Below, piece by piece: positions 17,610-25,450 of a stretch of DNA of 44,219 nucleotides. Origin of the DNA: an uncultured bacterium (GTDB lineage: Bacteria; Planctomycetota; UBA1135; GCA-002686595); the NCBI GenBank assembly GCA_937910685.1, contig CALEMP010000179.1, positions 1 to 44,219 of the forward strand, written 5' to 3'. The position numbers and the translations under genes are program-made. The notes under the pieces are model-generated. The model worked only from the letters and a program-made list of their open reading frames with translations, did no database searches and was not told the DNA's origin. Within the stretch, counting starts at the first letter, position 1. Each line of letters starts with the position of its first letter.

Positions 17610-18731
17610 ATGGCATCCAATAGACCCCCGAGTGGACCCAAGCGCATCGGCGTCCTGACTGGCGGGGGCGACTGCCCTGGCCTCAATGCAGTGATTCGGG
17701 TGGTGACCCTTGAAGCCATCGCGGCGGGCATCGAGGTGATTGGTATCGAGGATGGTTTTGAAGGCCTCGTTGTGGGTAAATTCAGACCTCTGGGTCTGCA
17801 AGATGTGCGCGGGATCTTGGATGCGGGGGGGACGATTTTGGGCTCTTCCAACCGCTCGGATCCCAGTCGGTATCTGGCGGCCCATGACGGCAATGGTGAG
17901 CCTGTTTACGAGGACCGCGTGCCCCATTGTTTGAAGCGCATGGAGGAACAGGGCATGTCGGCCCTGGTGGTGATCGGAGGTGACGGCACCATGACCTGCG
18001 CTCAACCCTTTGTGGACGCGGGCATCAATGTGATCGGCGTGCCTAAGACCATCGACAACGACATCGAGGGTACGGAAATCACCTTTGGTTTCCTGACCGC
18101 GGTGCAGATTGCGACCGAGGCCTTGGATCGGGTGCGCACCACCGCCGACAGCCACGGGCGTGTGTTGGTGGTGGAGGTCATGGGACGCAACGCGGGTTGG
18201 ATCGCTCTGCACGCCGGCATCGCCGGGGCAGCGGATCAAATCTTGATTCCGGAGATGCCTTATTCCATCGAAGCGGTGGCGGAACATGTGGAGGAGCGCG
18301 TGAAAGAGCGCGGGTCCACGGTGCTTTGCGTGGCAGAGGGTGCGTGTCCCATCGGCGGACAGCCAGTGGTCAAGTTGATCGACCCGACTTCGCCAGACCC
18401 TATTCGCTTGGGAGGCGTCGGGGCGGTGTTGGCCCATGAGATCGAAGCCGCGACGGGAATCGAATCGCGTGCTGTGGTGCTTGGGCACCTATTGCGAGGC
18501 GGATCACCCACCGCCGCGGATCGGATCCTAGCCACCAACTTTGGACACCATGCCCTTGGGCTCATTTTGGATGGACAATCTTCGCGCATGGTGGCGCAAG
18601 TGGATGGGAAAATGACTTCGGTGGACATTCGCTTGCCCGCAGGTAAGCAGCGCCTAGTGCCCCCGGAGCATCACCTGGTCCGCACCGCACGCGGGGTCTT
18701 GACGGGTTTTGGTGACAGGCGCACCCGCTGA
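17610..18731 (+). CDS. pfkA: 6-phosphofructokinase, group III type
   Basis: The protein is 373 residues. The N-terminus has the nucleotide loop GVLTGGGDCPGLNA (14-27). The phosphate-donor site reads GGDGT (123-127), with Gly at the place that is Asp in pyrophosphate enzymes, while the catalytic segment reads PKTIDNDIEGT (145-155), with Lys146 where ATP enzymes such as that of E. coli have Gly. This Gly/Lys mix is known from the mixed-substrate group III enzymes of actinomycetes and relatives, so the donor (ATP or pyrophosphate) cannot be settled from sequence. MGRNAGW and GHLLRGG bind fructose 6-phosphate. The product acts in glycolysis in the cytoplasm. The genes on both sides are unrelated. 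Confidence 0.92.
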   Translation: MASNRPPSGPKRIGVLTGGGDCPGLNAVIRVVTLEAIAAGIEVIGIEDGFEGLVVGKFRPLGLQDVRGILDAGGTILGSSNRSDPSRYLAAHDGNGEPVYEDRVPHCLKRMEEQGMSALVVIGGDGTMTCAQPFVDAGINVIGVPKTIDNDIEGTEITFGFLTAVQIATEALDRVRTTADSHGRVLVVEVMGRNAGWIALHAGIAGAADQILIPEMPYSIEAVAEHVEERVKERGSTVLCVAEGACPIGGQPVVKLIDPTSPDPIRLGGVGAVLAHEIEAATGIESRAVVLGHLLRGGSPTAADRILATNFGHHALGLILDGQSSRMVAQVDGKMTSVDIRLPAGKQRLVPPEHHLVRTARGVLTGFGDRRTR

Positions 18732-18774
18732 TCTTTACGGTGTCCATTCAATTCAAGGGCGATGGCTTCAGATA

Positions 18775-18816
18775 CCCTTCGTGGCAAGAGCATCAAGCTG
18801 ATCACTGAACGAAGGG
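18775..18816 (+). repeat. Stem-loop after pfkA
   Basis: CCCTTCGT (18775-18782) pairs perfectly with ACGAAGGG (18809-18816). A smaller ATCA-AGC-TGAT hairpin lies inside the loop. No T tract follows, so it is at best a weak terminator for pfkA or a leader structure of the next gene. Confidence 0.35.
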
Positions 18817-18877
18817 CTTCGATTCGGTGTTTAGGGGCTAGGTCGCTCTTCGAGTTTAATGAGGTGTAATTTCCCCC

Positions 18878-19291
18878 GTGACTAGGATCAACATCGTACA
18901 TCCGGAAGAGTTAGCCGATCAGCATCTCGTTGCTGAGTATCGCGAGATCTTCATGGTTGGGTCAGCCCTGCAGAGATCCTTGCAGTCGCCTCACTGGGCT
19001 AAGAATAAAAAGACCTGGCCATCTGTTTTCAAATTGAACGGCGGCCATGTGAAGTTCTTCTATGACAAGGGGAAGTACCTTCACAAGAGATATGGAGAGC
19101 TCATTGCAGAGATGAAGTGTAGGGGGATGAACCCGGATCCTGCGCGCCTGTTCAAGCGCGACCAATGGCCGGATGAGTTGTACAACGATTGGACTCCTAC
19201 AGAGTCGGCACGGAAAATTGTGCGCCAGAGGATACGGGAACGAATCGCAGCCCGTCCTGGCTGGTATCGCTGGACGAAAGGAACCGCTTAG
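18878..19291 (+). CDS. denV: Pyrimidine dimer DNA glycosylase/AP lyase (T4 endonuclease V family)
   Basis: The protein is 137 residues; the T4 DenV enzyme has 138. I chose the GTG at 18878 because it yields MTRIN, matching the T4 start, and a GAGGTG lies upstream. After Met removal Thr2 is the catalytic nucleophile of the family. Also present are ELADQHL (11-17, His16), AEYRE (19-23, catalytic Glu23), GGHVKFFYDKGKYLHKRY in the middle, and RPGWYRW near the end. The segment after Glu23 reads IFMVGSAL instead of the LPRV of T4, so Arg26, a DNA-phosphate contact in T4, is replaced by Met. It should excise UV-made cyclobutane pyrimidine dimers. The gene stands alone after pfkA. Confidence 0.92.
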   Translation: MTRINIVHPEELADQHLVAEYREIFMVGSALQRSLQSPHWAKNKKTWPSVFKLNGGHVKFFYDKGKYLHKRYGELIAEMKCRGMNPDPARLFKRDQWPDELYNDWTPTESARKIVRQRIRERIAARPGWYRWTKGTA

Positions 19292-19567
19292 GGATCTTTT
19301 TGCCAGTGCGTGACATCCCTCCAGGAGTCATTGCTTTTTGGATTCTGTTCCACAGAGAGCCGATAGCCTCGGTCCATGCGATGTCAGGGCCCCGTTGCCC
19401 TCGTTTCGCAGAACAGTGCCGGGCCTTGGAGTCGAATTCGATCGCTTCTCAGGATCCCCAGAGTGTTGAGGCACCTTCTTTTGTGCCGCGCCTTACCGGG
19501 CAGGATCGCCATCCCCATGACCCTGGCAGCAAACGTCTCCAAAATAGACGATGGGGGCTGGCGCCGT

Positions 19568-20626
19568 ATGTACACTGCTGACTATCCCATGCCCGTTCTC
19601 GACCCACATGCTTTGATTGACGATCGCGTGCAGGCCATCGTGGCTTACCACCAGGCTTGCGGCTTGCAGCGGGCCGAGCTCGATGTGTCAGGGGGGATCG
19701 ACAGTGCGGTGCTGGCAGGGCTCTTGGTGCTGGCTTTGGGGCCCGAGAATCTAACTCTGGTGTATTCCTCGATTCACAGCGGTGATGCTTCGCGGGAGAG
19801 GGCGGAGGCATTGGTCGCCGCGATTGGGGCAAAACTGATCGTGCATGATTTGACCGGGGTGTATGACGCCATGTTGGTCGACATGCGGGCGAACCTGGAA
19901 GCTGTTGGCTTTGATCGAGAGGAGATCGACGCGCGCATTGAAACGGACGGTCGGGTGCTCGGTTCCATTCGTAGTTGTTTGCGGGCTCCCCTTGGGCGGG
20001 GGTATTTGCGGTTGACGGGACCAGGTGTGCGTCATGGAACCGGCAACGAATGTGAAGACCGTTGGTTGCGGTTCTTCCAGAAGGGGGGCGACGGGGAAGT
20101 GGACACCAACCCGATTGCCATGCTCTCCAAGGGCGAGGTTTTCCAGTTGGCCAAGGCACTGGGTGAAAGGCTCGGTGCACAAGCCGCCTTCCGCGCGATC
20201 ATCACCGTTGCGCCCACGCCGGAGCTGTGGGGCCGAGAACATGCACACACAGACGAGGAAGAGATAGGTGACTACCTGGGGCTGACCGGGCACGGTGAGA
20301 CCTTTTATAGCTACATCGATCCGGACACGGGGTCCTATGCACGGGTTGGAATGATTGAACGTGTGGCGCGCTTTGCGGATTCACCCCGGGGAACTGGCTT
20401 GTTTGAGGACAGTGCCGATGAAGCGCGGGGCGAGGCGCGCATCGGGGCCTTGATTGACCGGGCGCTAGATGCTCCAGCGATGGCGGGCTTGGACGAGAAT
20501 CTGATTGCCGCCCTCTTGCGGGCTGCTCGACGGGCCGAACGAGCTTCGCGCCACAAAATGAATCCCAATTGTCCAACCCTGGGGACGAGGGCGGACTTGG
20601 ACATGCTGACGGACGAATTGCCCTAG
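19568..20626 (+). CDS. nadE: NAD+ synthetase (ammonia-dependent type)
   Basis: The protein is 352 residues from the ATG at 19568; another ATG 21 bases later is equally possible. The ATP-pyrophosphatase loop is DVSGGIDSAV (39-48). GTGNECEDRW, GDGEVDTNPIAMLSKGEV and the C-terminal SRHKMN are NadE landmarks. No glutaminase (nitrilase) domain precedes it, so ammonia is the probable nitrogen source. At 352 residues it is longer than most NH3-dependent forms of about 270; the extra length lies in the region after the GTGNE motif and near the end. It makes NAD+ from nicotinate adenine dinucleotide in the cytoplasm. The 276 bases upstream hold no other gene that I can see. Confidence 0.87.
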   Translation: MYTADYPMPVLDPHALIDDRVQAIVAYHQACGLQRAELDVSGGIDSAVLAGLLVLALGPENLTLVYSSIHSGDASRERAEALVAAIGAKLIVHDLTGVYDAMLVDMRANLEAVGFDREEIDARIETDGRVLGSIRSCLRAPLGRGYLRLTGPGVRHGTGNECEDRWLRFFQKGGDGEVDTNPIAMLSKGEVFQLAKALGERLGAQAAFRAIITVAPTPELWGREHAHTDEEEIGDYLGLTGHGETFYSYIDPDTGSYARVGMIERVARFADSPRGTGLFEDSADEARGEARIGALIDRALDAPAMAGLDENLIAALLRAARRAERASRHKMNPNCPTLGTRADLDMLTDELP

Positions 20627-20647
20627 GGTGCCAGCCGTTTTCGATCG

Positions 20648-20998
20648 TTAGAACAGGGAGGGGATTCCCAGGATCAGAGCACCGAGCAGCGCGAGTTGCA
20701 GCAATGCCGCGACGACCCCTGCAATCAGGCCAACCAAGCCCATGGTCCTGCCGGCCGATTCAGCACGGGTAGCCGCCCAACCCAAGCGCAGGGCGCATCT
20801 TGGAAAACCTAGCTGGAAGAAGAGGCCAAGAAGAATCGCTATCCCCACGGGAGAGCCGGTGACTGAGCCTCAGGTGCCGCAGAGCCAGCCCTGATCGCTG
20901 GCGAGGCGTGCGAGGGCAAAGGTACCGAGTGCGCCAAGGATGCCGAAGAATCCTTGCAGGGTGGCCGTTTGGCCGGAGGGCTTGGGAGCTTGTTCCAT
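20648..20998 (-). pseudogene. Small membrane-protein gene interrupted by an in-frame UGA
   Basis: From the ATG at 20998 the frame encodes 42 residues (starting MEQAPKPSGQ) ending in WLCGT, then a UGA at 20870-20872, then 73 more in-frame residues to a normal stop. The second part holds two strongly hydrophobic stretches (IAILLGLFFQLGF and LVGLIAGVVAALLQLALLGA); the first part has one (FFGILGALGTFALA). Read through, this is a 116-position, three-helix membrane protein. A GTG 24 bases after the UGA could start the second half alone. I favour one gene broken by a nonsense change. Recoding (for example selenocysteine) and two tiny separate genes are alternatives. No known family is recognised. 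Confidence 0.55.
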
Positions 20999-21189
20999 GG
21001 GACCACTGTGGGGGCGAGGCGGCCTGGGTTCTAGTCCCCGAGGACGAACTTTTGCATCAAACTTGGACGCCCCGGGGCCTTAGGGGTTTCAGGCGCCCCC
21101 TGGAAACCAATTGGACCCAACTCATTCTGCGCATGCGGTAGGGTTAAGCCCTCTCCCCTTCTGCCTGGAACTCTTCAATCCCCCTCCGC

Positions 21190-22896
21190 ATGCTGCGCGC
21201 AAGCCTGTTCTCATTCCTTCTCGGTACTCTCCTGCTGACTCTCAGCGCCCCCCTCCAAGCCCAGTGTTTGCCCGGCGGTGCCCAGCGCATTGACTCCAAT
21301 GTGGGTGGGTTTGGGGGACTCTTGGAAAACGGCGACCGCTTCGGTCGGTCGGTGATAGGCCTTGGGGATCTGGATCAGGACGGCGTTTTGGACGTGGCCG
21401 TGGGCGCGCGTTCCGATGACGACGGAGGCATTGATTGCGGAGCGGTCTGGATTCTGTTCATGAATGCCGACAAGACCGTGCGCGATGAGGCCAAGATCAG
21501 CAATCTATTTGGCAACCTGCCCGCGGGCACGGTGAGTGCGGGAGATTTCTTTGGCTATACCCTCGCGATGCTGGGGGATTTGGATGGGGATGGCATGCCG
21601 ACCCTGGCGGTGGGTGCGCCCAATGACGATGACGGGGCCGGAAATGCTGGGGCGGTTTACTTGCTGGAGCTGACCCAAGCGGGCGCTGTGGCGAGCATGC
21701 TCAAGATCTCGAATGCCGCAAACTTGCCCGGCAATCTCTCCACGGGGGACTCTTTTGGTATGGGCATGGCGGCCATGGGGGATCTTGATGGCGATGGCAA
21801 TGTGGAGCTTGGAGTGGCCGCCCCCTTGGCGGATCAGGGAGGCATGAACAAGGGGCGGCTACACCTGCTGTCCTTGGCGAACGATGGGAGTGTTCTCCAG
21901 GAGCGTCGCATTGGCCAAGGCATCGGTGGATTCAGTGGAATTCTAGACGCCCAAGATCAGTTCGGAGGTCGAGCGCTTTGCTCCCTTGGGGATGTGAATG
22001 GGGACGGGACGACCGATATTGCAGCTGGAGCATTCCGTGACGACGATGGGGGGGCCGATCGCGGGGCGTTCTACGTGCTCTTCCTGAACCCGTCCATGAC
22101 AGTCATTGGCCATCAAAAGATATCGGGTACCCAAGGCGGCCTTGTGGGCCCCCTCGAAGATGGGGACTTGTTCGGTATGACCCTGGCCCCTATCGGCGAT
22201 ATCAACTACGACGGTGTCCCCGATGTGGCTGTGGGCAATAACCTCGATGACGTGGGTCTGCCCGATGCGGGAAGCTTGTTCCTCTTGAGCTTGACCCCCC
22301 AGGGCACCGTGCTGGAAGAAGTGCGCGTGGATCGCAATAGTTTCCCGGGCTTGAACATGCCCGGCGGTGATCGCTTCGGGCGCTCGCTTGGGGTCGTGGG
22401 AGACATGACCGGGGATGGGTCCTTAACCCTGGGTGTGGGCGCAGGTGCCGGCCAAGGAGGAGGGGCGATTTATCTGATCACCCTTGATGATTGCGGCTGC
22501 GTCACCACGCGCTATTGTTCGCCGCCGACGGGAAATTCCGCCACAGGGGCTGGGGCGATCTTTGATGTGGCGGGCACAGGAAGCATCACCCAGGACACGC
22601 TCACTTTGACGACCAATGGCTTGCCTACGGGACAGTTCGCCCTATTTTTCATGGGCCACGGGACGCAGCCGGTGACCGTAGGGAATGGAATCCTCTGCCC
22701 TGGGGCGCCGCTCTTGCGGATCTTACCTGCACTGGCTACAGGTGCTACGGGCAGCGTGACCCGCGACTTCCATCCCTCAAGCCTGGCCCTTCAGCCGGGG
22801 GACACCCGCGTCTTCCAATGTTGGTACCGGGATCCGGCCGCGGGCGGATCCATGTTCAACTTTTCAGACGCAGTTGAAGTGCGCTTTTGTCGCTGA
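21190..22896 (+). CDS. Secreted FG-GAP repeat protein with a shared C-terminal module
   Basis: The protein is 568 residues with a signal peptide (about 1-24, ending LQAQ). Six to seven FG-GAP units follow, each with a start like DRFGRSV or DSFGMGM, a GDLDGDG calcium loop and a DVAVGAPNDD-type strand, as in the integrin alpha beta-propeller. The last 125 residues, from YCSPPTGNS, carry QFALFF, GILCPGAPLLR, LQPGDTRVFQCWYRD and FNFSDA, a diverged copy of the module at the ends of the proteins at 8311 and 15945. The gene converges on the SDR gene with only two bases between the stop codons. Probably a surface protein. Confidence 0.87.
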   Translation: MLRASLFSFLLGTLLLTLSAPLQAQCLPGGAQRIDSNVGGFGGLLENGDRFGRSVIGLGDLDQDGVLDVAVGARSDDDGGIDCGAVWILFMNADKTVRDEAKISNLFGNLPAGTVSAGDFFGYTLAMLGDLDGDGMPTLAVGAPNDDDGAGNAGAVYLLELTQAGAVASMLKISNAANLPGNLSTGDSFGMGMAAMGDLDGDGNVELGVAAPLADQGGMNKGRLHLLSLANDGSVLQERRIGQGIGGFSGILDAQDQFGGRALCSLGDVNGDGTTDIAAGAFRDDDGGADRGAFYVLFLNPSMTVIGHQKISGTQGGLVGPLEDGDLFGMTLAPIGDINYDGVPDVAVGNNLDDVGLPDAGSLFLLSLTPQGTVLEEVRVDRNSFPGLNMPGGDRFGRSLGVVGDMTGDGSLTLGVGAGAGQGGGAIYLITLDDCGCVTTRYCSPPTGNSATGAGAIFDVAGTGSITQDTLTLTTNGLPTGQFALFFMGHGTQPVTVGNGILCPGAPLLRILPALATGATGSVTRDFHPSSLALQPGDTRVFQCWYRDPAAGGSMFNFSDAVEVRFCR

Positions 22897-22898
22897 TC

Positions 22899-23684
22899 TC
22901 ACTTCGCCCCGCGCAAGACGCGAGCGACTAAGGGCACCACGAACCAGCGCGGCATGCGAGTGCTGAGCAGTGCCCCGAGCTTGTTGACGAAGCCGGGGAT
23001 CACCGTGGCTTGACCGCGCAGCATGGCGCGTACGCCGATGTGGGCGACCGCGGGGGAGGTCATCTTGGTTGAGTCCTGAAGGCGGTTGGAGACATGTCCG
23101 GAGATCTCGCCAAACTCGGTGGCGGTGGGTCCCGGGCAGAGGGTCGTGCAGGTGACTCCGGTGCCGCGCAATTCATAGTGCAAGACATTGCTCCATGAGA
23201 GGATCGCAGCCTTGGTGGCGGCGTACATGCCATAGCCCGGGGATGGTTGGAAGGACGCGGTGGAGGCAACTTGCAGAATGCGTCCCTGGCCACGTTCAAT
23301 CATTCCGCGCACCAGGGCGCGGGTCAGGTCCACTGGGAACTGGAATAGGATGCGTACCATGGCCCGCTCGCGCTCGGTGTCCGCGTCGAGGGTCGGGCAG
23401 AAACTGCCGAACCCTGCGTTGTTCACCAGCACGTCGATGGTGACGTCCGCCGTTTGAAGGGCAGCGAGCAATTCTTCGCAGGCCGTGTGCGTGGAGAGGT
23501 CTTGGGCGTGTACTAGGACTTGGACGCCGTGCTCCTTGACGAGCTGGATTTTGAGCGCCTCCATCCTTTCCTTGCGCCGCGCAACCAGGAAAAGGTCATA
23601 GCCGCGCGCGGCCAAATCCCGGGCAATGTCTTCGCCGATGCCCGCCGAAGCACCAGTCACTAGCGCCATCTTGTTGCTTCCCAT
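22899..23684 (-). CDS. Short-chain dehydrogenase/reductase
   Basis: The protein is 261 residues, a typical SDR length. It has the cofactor motif TGASAGIG (10-17), NNAG (88-91), catalytic Ser141 and the YAATK pair Tyr154/Lys158. Arg37 and Arg38 after strand two (VARRKERM) suggest a preference for NADPH. The final 40 residues are more hydrophobic (PRWFVVPLVARVL) and may touch the membrane, as in some SDRs acting on lipids. The substrate is unknown. The gene is divergent from the HAF-repeat gene. Confidence 0.9.
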   Translation of the reverse strand: MGSNKMALVTGASAGIGEDIARDLAARGYDLFLVARRKERMEALKIQLVKEHGVQVLVHAQDLSTHTACEELLAALQTADVTIDVLVNNAGFGSFCPTLDADTERERAMVRILFQFPVDLTRALVRGMIERGQGRILQVASTASFQPSPGYGMYAATKAAILSWSNVLHYELRGTGVTCTTLCPGPTATEFGEISGHVSNRLQDSTKMTSPAVAHIGVRAMLRGQATVIPGFVNKLGALLSTRMPRWFVVPLVARVLRGAK

Positions 23685-23887
23685 TGTGGTAGATTAGCCA
23701 TCTGGGGGCCCCTAGGGCGGGCCGGAGGCATGAAGCCCGGGCCTTCCAGTTCGGATCGTGGAGGGGTCGTGAGATTTCGGAAGCCGGGAGTAATCTTAGG
23801 ATCTGCGGAACCTGCCCGGATCGGCTAGGTTCTAGTGGGGGAGCGTGGGCATTGATCCCACAGTTCTTCCCCGAACCATCCATCAGT

Positions 23888-25276
23888 ATGAAAGTCCCCC
23901 CAGCCCTCATATTGCTCCTCGCCCTTGGCTCAGCCATGCCCCTTTTGGCCCAGAGCAGCGTGCGTCCAGGTACTCGGGCTCCGCGTTATTTGATTCGCAA
24001 CATCGGCACCTTGAGTTCCGACGTCACCCTGGGCGTTCGTGGTCAGAGCATCAACAATCGTGGGCATGTGCATGGGGAGAACACGCTGCCCGCGCCCCCG
24101 GGTCAAGGCAAGATCCATGGGTTTTGGTGGGATGGTCACAGTCAGCAGCACATTATGCCGCTCTCGCCATCCGTTTGCTTTAGCGGTGGGATGAACGACC
24201 GGGACCAATGCGTGGGGTATTCCTTTGCTCCAAGCAACAACCTGCACGCCTATCAATGGGACGCGGGATTGAGCACGGACGTCCACTGCGGACTGTTGAA
24301 TTTCTCCAAGGCCACGGGCATCAACGAGCTCGGCAACATTTGTGGCACGAACTCACGGTTAATTGGTGGCTACATCATCTCTCAGTTCAGGCCTTACATC
24401 CAAGATCCCCTTGGGGCGTGGATTGACCTGGGCACTTTTGGCGGTGGGACGGGATTCGCCTTTGCGCTCAACGATCACGATCAAGTGGTGGGGACCGCGC
24501 GGGATGCCACCGAAGCGACCCACGGTTTTATCTGGGATCATGTCACGGGCATGGTGGATCTCGGCACACTCGGAGGCGCCTTCGCCACACCCTTTGGAAT
24601 CAACAACTTTGCCCAAGTGGTGGGCACTAGCTCTAACCAAGCGGGTGAGTTTCTGCCATTCCTCTGGGAAGCAGGAGTCATGGGCTCCTTGCCCACCCTC
24701 GGCGGAACTGAGGGTAACGCTAAAGGCATCAACGATCACGGGGCCATGGTGGGGAACTCAACCGATGCCGCTGGCGCACAGCACGCGACCCTTTGGGCAA
24801 CGGGATCGACCACGCCCGTGGATTTGGGCACCCTGATCCGTCCTGGTACAGCCTGGGACTTGACCGGTGCTTCGAGCATCAACGAGTTGGGTGAGATTTG
24901 CGGGACCGGAACCCTCGCGGGGAACCAGCGAGCTTTTCGCCTGACACCGATTCTGCGTCGGAGCCGTCTCAGCGGTGCCCAACCGGGCATGGCTGGCCGC
25001 ACCAACACGGTCTTTGGATTGGGCTTCGAGCCTGGCGCGGTGGTTTCCTTGGCCTATGGCATCGGGCTCGGTAGCACTCCGGCCCCCGGCTGCAGCAGTG
25101 CGTTCTTCGGGATCGGCAATGCCCAGGTGACGGTAAACGCGGTGGCGGATGCGGATGGCCGCATCGAGGTCACCGTGGACTTGCCCAGCGGATTGGCGGG
25201 GACGGTGCTTTATTCCCAGGCCTTGGAAACCGCCAACTGTCGCTTGAGTGAGGTTCAAAGCCAGGTCATCCAATAG
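23888..25276 (+). CDS. Secreted HAF-repeat protein
   Basis: The protein is 462 residues. The ATG at 23888 directly starts a signal peptide (MKVPPALILLLALGSAMPLLAQ); an ATG 36 bases earlier lacks this. Residues 50-355 contain repeated HAF-type units: DLGTFGGGTGFAFALNDHDQVVG, DLGTLGGAFATPFGINNFAQ, and further copies with GINDHGAMVGNS and SINELGEICGT. The last 100 residues (GAQPGMAGRTNTVFGLGFEPG to the end, with GSTPAPGC) form a different C-terminal domain from that of the other three secreted repeat proteins. The final 33 codons and the bases after the stop are duplicated at 28548-28661. The function is not known; HAF repeats are common in secreted proteins of environmental bacteria. Confidence 0.85.
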   Translation: MKVPPALILLLALGSAMPLLAQSSVRPGTRAPRYLIRNIGTLSSDVTLGVRGQSINNRGHVHGENTLPAPPGQGKIHGFWWDGHSQQHIMPLSPSVCFSGGMNDRDQCVGYSFAPSNNLHAYQWDAGLSTDVHCGLLNFSKATGINELGNICGTNSRLIGGYIISQFRPYIQDPLGAWIDLGTFGGGTGFAFALNDHDQVVGTARDATEATHGFIWDHVTGMVDLGTLGGAFATPFGINNFAQVVGTSSNQAGEFLPFLWEAGVMGSLPTLGGTEGNAKGINDHGAMVGNSTDAAGAQHATLWATGSTTPVDLGTLIRPGTAWDLTGASSINELGEICGTGTLAGNQRAFRLTPILRRSRLSGAQPGMAGRTNTVFGLGFEPGAVVSLAYGIGLGSTPAPGCSSAFFGIGNAQVTVNAVADADGRIEVTVDLPSGLAGTVLYSQALETANCRLSEVQSQVIQ

Positions 25277-25288
25277 GCGAGCTCCCGG
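25175..25288 (+). repeat. 114-bp direct repeat, copy 1
   Basis: This copy covers the last 33 codons and stop of the HAF gene plus 12 bases. It matches 28548-28661 at 113 of 114 positions (A at 25280, G at 28653). The unit distance is 3,373 bases. Identity ends sharply on both sides. Confidence 0.97.
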
Positions 25289-25422
25289 GCGAAGTGACAC
25301 TCATCGCCGTGGAAAGCCTTCGCTCCCAGGGCTTCACCGCGCAGCGATCCTTTTCAAACTCGGCAAGCTCTTCGGACAGCAGGCAATCTTGGGGACGCTT
25401 GCGGAGTCCATTTCTGCAAAGA

Positions 25423-25446
25423 CGCGCGTTCCCGCGAATCCGCGCG
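25423..25446 (-). terminator. Possible terminator after the ABC permease gene
   Basis: CGCGCG at 25423-25428 and 25441-25446 can pair around a 12-base loop. On the minus strand the hairpin is followed by TCTTT. It lies directly after the permease stop codon. The T tract is weak. Confidence 0.35.
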
Positions 25447-25450
25447 CCGC

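Noticed and set aside
17568..18488. Minus-strand frame of 306 codons opposite pfkA
   Set aside because: It is His/Arg-rich and lacks any domain; pfkA is intact on the plus strand.
20831..20872. Selenocysteine insertion element at the in-frame UGA
   Set aside because: Only a 4-bp hairpin is visible around and after the UGA; the usual longer stem with a GU-containing loop is not there. Kept as an open option, not as a call.
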